64,000 nt of DNA from Roseiarcus sp963823165 (lineage in GTDB: Bacteria > Pseudomonadota > Alphaproteobacteria > Rhizobiales > Beijerinckiaceae), in the NCBI GenBank assembly GCA_963823165.1, contig CAWGKV010000016.1:124001-188000 (forward strand). Direction: 5' to 3'. The position numbers and the translations under genes are program-made. Shown one piece after another: positions 60,350 to 64,000 of this stretch. Position 1 is the stretch's first letter. The number at the start of each line of letters is the position of its first letter. The notes beneath the pieces were generated by a model that was not told where the DNA came from, ran no database searches, and saw only the letters and a list, made by a program, of their open reading frames with translations.

Positions 60350-61291
60350 TCATGTTTCCGATTTCTGCTGAGCGCCGGTTTCGTGTTCGAAGGACGAAAT
60401 CCGCGCTCGCGTCACCGCTCGCTCGAGATAGTCGGCGAAGGCGCGCGCCTTTTGCGAAGGCCGCCGGCCGGCGGGGAAGACCACGTAGGCGACGATCGGT
60501 TCGAGCGCGTAATCCGTCAGCGCTTCCATGAGAGCGCCGGATGCGAGCTCATCGGCGCACATCCAGCTCGAGGCGACGGCGACGCCGAGGCCGGCGGCCG
60601 CGCAGGCGACGACGCCGGCCGCTGACCGGGCGCAAACTCGCGGCTCGACCGGTACCGTTTCTATCAGGCCGTTCCGGCGAGCGGCCCAAGTCAGATCGCC
60701 CGGCGCGGCAGGACCGCCGCCGATGAGATCATGCTCTGCGAGGTCGGCGAGCCTCTTCGGCGCCCCTCGCCGCGCAAGGTAGGTGGGCGCCACGACGAAG
60801 AGGCGCCTGGCGCTTTCGAGCTTGCGCGCCACGAAGCTCGAGTCCGGCTGCTCGCCGACCCTCAAGGCAAGGTCTGCCCCTTCGGCGATCAGATTCTCGT
60901 AGCGGTCCGACATCATCAGATCGATCTTGATGAGCGGGCGCTTATCGAGGAAGGCCGGGAGAAGAGGCGCGATCCGCCGCGCGCCATAGGTCGCCGGTAG
61001 GGCGACGCGCAAGACGCCGGACAGCCGGTCGGCGCCCCGCGCGGCGTTTTCGGCGTCCTCGACAGCGGCCAGCGCGTCGCGCGCCCGCGCGAAGAGCGCC
61101 TCGCCGGCGTCGGTGGCCGAGATTTGCCGCGTGGTCCTTACGATGAGCTTGACGGCCAATCGAGCTTCAAGCGCAGCGATGGCGCGCGACGCGGAAGGCT
61201 GGGTCAGGCCGAACTCGCGCGCGGCTTTCGAGAAGCTTCCGCTCTCGACTGCGCGAACGAAGAGAGCAAGTTGCTGCAGCCGGTCATTCAT
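60350..61291 (-). CDS. LysR-family transcriptional regulator
   Basis: A 313-residue regulator with an N-terminal winged HTH (residues 1-60: ALFVRAVESGSFSKAAREFG LTQPSASRAIAALE) and a C-terminal effector-binding domain. It is divergent from the SDR gene at 61488, the classic arrangement in which a LysR protein controls the neighbouring operon through the shared 196-nt region. That region contains an A/T-rich patch near 61300-61320 (TTATCTTATACTGATTG) where promoter and operator would be expected. Effector unknown. Confidence 0.92.
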   Translation of the reverse strand: MNDRLQQLALFVRAVESGSFSKAAREFGLTQPSASRAIAALEARLAVKLIVRTTRQISATDAGEALFARARDALAAVEDAENAARGADRLSGVLRVALPATYGARRIAPLLPAFLDKRPLIKIDLMMSDRYENLIAEGADLALRVGEQPDSSFVARKLESARRLFVVAPTYLARRGAPKRLADLAEHDLIGGGPAAPGDLTWAARRNGLIETVPVEPRVCARSAAGVVACAAAGLGVAVASSWMCADELASGALMEALTDYALEPIVAYVVFPAGRRPSQKARAFADYLERAVTRARISSFEHETGAQQKSET

Positions 61292-61487
61292 ACGCTTACC
61301 GCATTTATCTTATACTGATTGTCGTGCTAACCGCCAATTTTGCACGACCTAACTCTCGAAGAACAGTCAAGAAAGCTGTAGCCGCGCTCCATAGCCCGTC
61401 GAAAGACGGGAGCGCGGCCGACGTGGTCAGCGACCGCGTCTACGGTCCTGCCGACGGCAGGACTGGCGAGAACAAAGGAGCGCAATC

Positions 61488-62234
61488 ATGGGACAGCTGA
61501 CCGGAAAAGTCGCAGTCGTTACCGGGGCGTCGAAGGGGATCGGCGCCGCCATCGCGAAAACCTTCGCCGAGGCGGGGGCGGGGGTGGCGGTCAATTACGC
61601 TTCGAACAAGGGGGACGCCGATCGGGTGGTCGGCGAGATCGTCAAAGCGGGCGGCAAAGCGGTCGCGATCCAGGCGGACGTCGCCAAACGCGCCGACGTG
61701 AAGCGCTTGTTTGAGGAAACCGCGGAGAAGCTGGGCCGGCCCAATATCCTCGTGAACAACGCCGGCGTGTACAGCTTCGCGCCGCTCGAGGCGGTGACCG
61801 AGGAGGATTTCCACCGTCAGTTCAACACCAATGTGCTCGGCGCGATCCTCGCCACCCAGGAAGCCGTCAAGGCTTTCGACGGCTCGGGCGGCAGCGTGAT
61901 CAACTTCAGCACGATCGCGAGCACGAACCCCTCGCCGAACACCCTCGTCTATTCCGCCTCGAAGAGCGCGATCGACACGATCACGCGCGAACTGGCCCTC
62001 GAGCTTGCCGGCAAGGGCATCCGGGTCAACGCCATCGCGCCCGGCATGACCGAGACCGAAGGATTTGCCGCGGCGGGCTTGAGCGCCGAGTCGGCGAAGG
62101 CGCTGGGCTTCTCTCTTCCGATGGGGCGGATAGGCCGGCCGGAGGATATCGCTCGGGTCGCGCTCTTTCTCGCCTCCGACCAATCCGCCTGGGTGACCGG
62201 CGAGCGTATCGCGGTTTCGGGAGGGCAGAGGTAG
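61488..62234 (+). CDS. Short-chain dehydrogenase/reductase
   Basis: A 248-residue classical SDR: cofactor motif VTGASKGIGAAIAKTFAEAG at residues 12-31, NNAG at about 89-92, catalytic Ser in INFSTIAS, and Tyr/Lys in VYSASKSAID (YSASK). It could be a 3-oxoacyl-ACP-type reductase or a sugar or secondary-alcohol dehydrogenase; the sequence does not distinguish them. AAAGGAGCGCAATC precedes the ATG. Divergent LysR gene suggests inducible expression. Confidence 0.93.
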   Translation: MGQLTGKVAVVTGASKGIGAAIAKTFAEAGAGVAVNYASNKGDADRVVGEIVKAGGKAVAIQADVAKRADVKRLFEETAEKLGRPNILVNNAGVYSFAPLEAVTEEDFHRQFNTNVLGAILATQEAVKAFDGSGGSVINFSTIASTNPSPNTLVYSASKSAIDTITRELALELAGKGIRVNAIAPGMTETEGFAAAGLSAESAKALGFSLPMGRIGRPEDIARVALFLASDQSAWVTGERIAVSGGQR

Positions 62235-62324
62235 AGGGCAGCCAAGCCAATCCGGAGACTACGCCAATCCAACTCCAACCGCGTCTGCGAAGGGACGCCT
62301 GCCAACCTTACCCGTGAGAACGAC

Positions 62325-63269
62325 ATGGAAATGCATCAGGTTCGTTATTTCCTGGCGTTGGCCGAGGAGCTGAATTTCACCCGCGCAAGCGAGCGGAGCA
62401 ATGTGACGCAACCCTCCCTGTCGCGCGCCGTCAAGCTTCTCGAGGAGGAGCTCGGCGGTCTCCTTTTTCACCGCGAGCGCGAATCGACCCACCTCACCGA
62501 TCTTGGCCACATGGTGCGTCCGCACCTTCAGTCGGTCTACGACCAATCGAGGTTGGTGAAGCGCCTGTCTCGGGAATTCGCGAAAAAGTGGCCGCTCAAA
62601 CTCGGGATCATGAGCACGATCTCGCCGGACGAGATCGTCGATCTCATCGCCAATATTCGAACCCGCCATCCTGAGGTCGAGCTGAGACTTTGCGATGCGA
62701 ATGCAAAGGATTTGCGCGCGCGGCTTTTGGCGGGCGATCTCGAGGTCGCCATTTACGCCCTGCCGGGCGAGGAGCCCGACGAGCGCATTCATACGATTCC
62801 GCTGTTTCGCGAGCAGATGGTCCTCGCCGTTCATCGCGACCATCGTCTGGTCAATACCGGGGTGTTTCCGGTTCAAGAGATGAATGGCGAGCCCTACATC
62901 CATCGCATGAACTGCGAGTTCGCTGGATATGCCGACCACATTCTCCAGCAGAAGGGAGTGACCTGCAAACCCGTCTATTGGAGCGAGCGCGACGACTGGA
63001 CCTTGGCGATGGTCGCCGCGGGGTTGGGATTCGCATTCATGCCGGCAAACGCGGTCAAGCACCCCGGCGTGATCGGTTTGCCGGTCGTCGAGCCCGAATT
63101 CTGGCGACAGGTAGCTCTCGTGAGCGTGAGGGGACGTCGCTATTCGCCCGGGGTCGGCTCGCTCGTGCGAGAGGCGATGCGGAAGGCTTGGTTCGGGAGG
63201 CAACCGGAGCGGGAGATGGCTTCCGCGGGCGCGCTCGCGCCAGCGGACGCCGGCGAGGCGGCTGCATAG
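62325..63269 (+). CDS. LysR-family transcriptional regulator
   Basis: A 314-residue regulator with an N-terminal HTH (MEMHQVRYFLALAEELNFTR ASERSNVTQPSLSRAVKLLE) and the effector-binding domain (LKLGIMSTISPDEIVDLIAN and following). The MEMHQVRYFLAL start places it in the CysB-type/OxyR-like large subgroup often labelled hydrogen-peroxide-type or general LysR. It follows the SDR gene by 90 nt on the same strand, so this SDR is flanked by two LysR genes. Target and effector unknown. Confidence 0.92.
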   Translation: MEMHQVRYFLALAEELNFTRASERSNVTQPSLSRAVKLLEEELGGLLFHRERESTHLTDLGHMVRPHLQSVYDQSRLVKRLSREFAKKWPLKLGIMSTISPDEIVDLIANIRTRHPEVELRLCDANAKDLRARLLAGDLEVAIYALPGEEPDERIHTIPLFREQMVLAVHRDHRLVNTGVFPVQEMNGEPYIHRMNCEFAGYADHILQQKGVTCKPVYWSERDDWTLAMVAAGLGFAFMPANAVKHPGVIGLPVVEPEFWRQVALVSVRGRRYSPGVGSLVREAMRKAWFGRQPEREMASAGALAPADAGEAAA

Positions 63270-63626
63270 ACCGCCCGGATCGTTGAGCCGCTCGTATCGT
63301 CGCCAATCTGAAAAATGATGTTCCTGGCGGCCTTGGTCAGCTATGGGGCGTGGTCAAGTGCGGGCCGACCGCGCGCAACCGCACGCGGGGGTCGTCTCTA
63401 TAGTCGACGGCTATCGCGTCGATTGCCGATAAGCATTTCACCTCGAAAGCCGTTCCTGCGCGTAATGGGTCCGCCTTCATTCCGCGAGCCGCAGGAAACA
63501 ACTCCAATGAATACCACGAACTCCGCTATTTCGGTTGCGCGCCCACAACGGACTCGGCTGCGATCCCCGTCGGAGTTCCTCCGCCGAATCGCCACCCCGT
63601 CGGTCAAACACCGTTAGGAGGTCGAC
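63270..63626. other. Intergenic interval with a possible tiny ORF upstream of the cytochrome gene
   Basis: 357 nt. A 36-codon frame from ATG at 63507 to TAG at 63617 (MNTTNSAISVARPQRTRLRS and on) ends 9 nt before the cytochrome gene start and has AGGAAA about 10 nt upstream of the ATG; small leader-like genes are known upstream of cytochrome b561-type genes, but this one lacks a recognisable motif. Its promoter should lie in 63300-63500. Nothing else is supported. Confidence 0.35.
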
Positions 63627-64000
63627 GTGCGCCCAGCGCTCGTCTTGTTCGTTTCGACGGTTGTCGATTTTCGGCGGAAGGTGGCGCCGGACGTCGAGCA
63701 GGTCCTCCGGTCATTGAGTCTGCGACTTCGGCGGGCGTTTTCGAAGTCGGCCGCCGGGGAGGCCTTCTATCGACACCGGCTGCCAGTGCGCATCACCCAC
63801 TGGATCAACGCCCTCTGCATTCTCTTCCTGCTTGGAAGCGGGCTGAACATATTCAATGCGCACCCCAGACTGTACTGGGGAAAGTACGGCGCGGACGCCG
63901 ACAAGGCGATTTTCTCGATCGGATCCGAAAACGCCGCCGACGGCACGCATGGATACGTCCAGCTCCGGCATTGGCGCGTGGACACAACGGGCGTCCTCGG
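63627..64000 (+). CDS. Cytochrome b561-type membrane subunit, partial
   Basis: The gene starts with GTG at 63627 (TAGGAGG site 6 nt upstream) and runs off the right edge after 124 codons. After a 48-residue leader it reads YRHRLPVRITHWINALCILF LLGSGLNIFNAHPRLYWGKY, the opening of the di-heme cytochrome b561/thiosulfate-reductase cytochrome b group (His and the RxTHWxN motif before the first helix). Such proteins carry electrons between quinones and periplasmic molybdoenzymes, hydrogenases or sulfite-oxidising partners. Type of partner cannot be told from the fragment. Confidence 0.85.
   Translation, partial: MRPALVLFVSTVVDFRRKVAPDVEQVLRSLSLRLRRAFSKSAAGEAFYRHRLPVRITHWINALCILFLLGSGLNIFNAHPRLYWGKYGADADKAIFSIGSENAADGTHGYVQLRHWRVDTTGVL

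Noticed and set aside
1..64000. tRNA, rRNA or well-known riboswitch
   Set aside because: No cloverleaf with a GTTCGA-type T-loop and CCA end and no rRNA-like stretch was recognised by eye; a covariance search could still find a small RNA I missed.

Overview
This is a GC-rich window of densely packed genes with frequent ATGA-type stop/start overlaps, signatures of an alphaproteobacterium. The gene content (ATP12 chaperone, DUF6481, DUF2189, Uma2, GAF sensor kinase of rhizobial type, rhizobial-style ABC transporter operons) points to Hyphomicrobiales. I cannot name the genus; no rRNA or tRNA was seen.

Layout. (1) 1-240: N-terminus of a GAF-domain signalling protein on the minus strand; 441-944: a Nudix hydrolase. 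(2) 998-11013, all minus strand, read from right to left as one operon: substrate-binding protein, two permeases, a small membrane protein and two ATPases of a sugar/polyol-type ABC importer, then dhaL, dhaM (EIIA), an HPr, an Enzyme I, a small HTH regulator and dhaK. This is a complete PEP-dependent dihydroxyacetone kinase with its own phosphorelay. The single E. coli DhaM chain (EIIA-HPr-EI) is here split into three collinear genes. (3) 11391-16247: a sugar-type ABC importer (binding protein, ATPase, permease) ending in mtnK, 5-methylthioribose kinase, i.e. uptake and salvage of methylthioribose. (4) 16378-22663: tamA-tamB, outer-membrane translocation and assembly module. (5) 22664-23685: about 1 kb without genes, full of dispersed and palindromic repeats.

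(6) 23686-30920 is the most notable segment: a qmoA-qmoB-hdrC-hdrB cluster (flavin/iron-sulfur electron-transfer complex known from sulfate reducers and sulfur oxidisers) divergent from a SulP sulfate-type transporter with a STAS domain. It suggests dissimilatory sulfur metabolism or electron bifurcation in an alphaproteobacterium; aprAB and sat are not in the window. (7) 30934-43224 is mostly housekeeping: DUF707 glycosyltransferase-like protein, lipB, hisC, GST, DMT exporter, RluA-type pseudouridine synthase, two coupled unknown genes, ATP12, a VOC protein, a PEP-CTERM protein and pccB. (8) 43225-49150 is an accessory patch: a second copy of the dispersed repeat, Uma2 nuclease, a broken TPR/TolB-like gene, a PemK-like gene, a mazEF pair with a palindromic operator, an HTH protein, and an unusual array of 10-bp-phased inverted repeats. 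(9) 49151-64000: ctaA, DUF2189, DUF6481, homoserine dehydrogenase, DMT exporter, VOC protein, Gly/His-rich secreted protein, DUF4239 membrane protein, CDF metal exporter, recJ, LysR-SDR-LysR, and the start of a cytochrome b561-type membrane subunit.

Six otherwise well conserved genes (HPr, the ribose-type permease, its binding protein, tamA, tamB, and twice in the TPR gene) are each broken by a net +1 nucleotide change at a point where both halves read as normal protein. The uniform direction suggests uncorrected sequencing or assembly insertions rather than real gene decay, at least for the first five.
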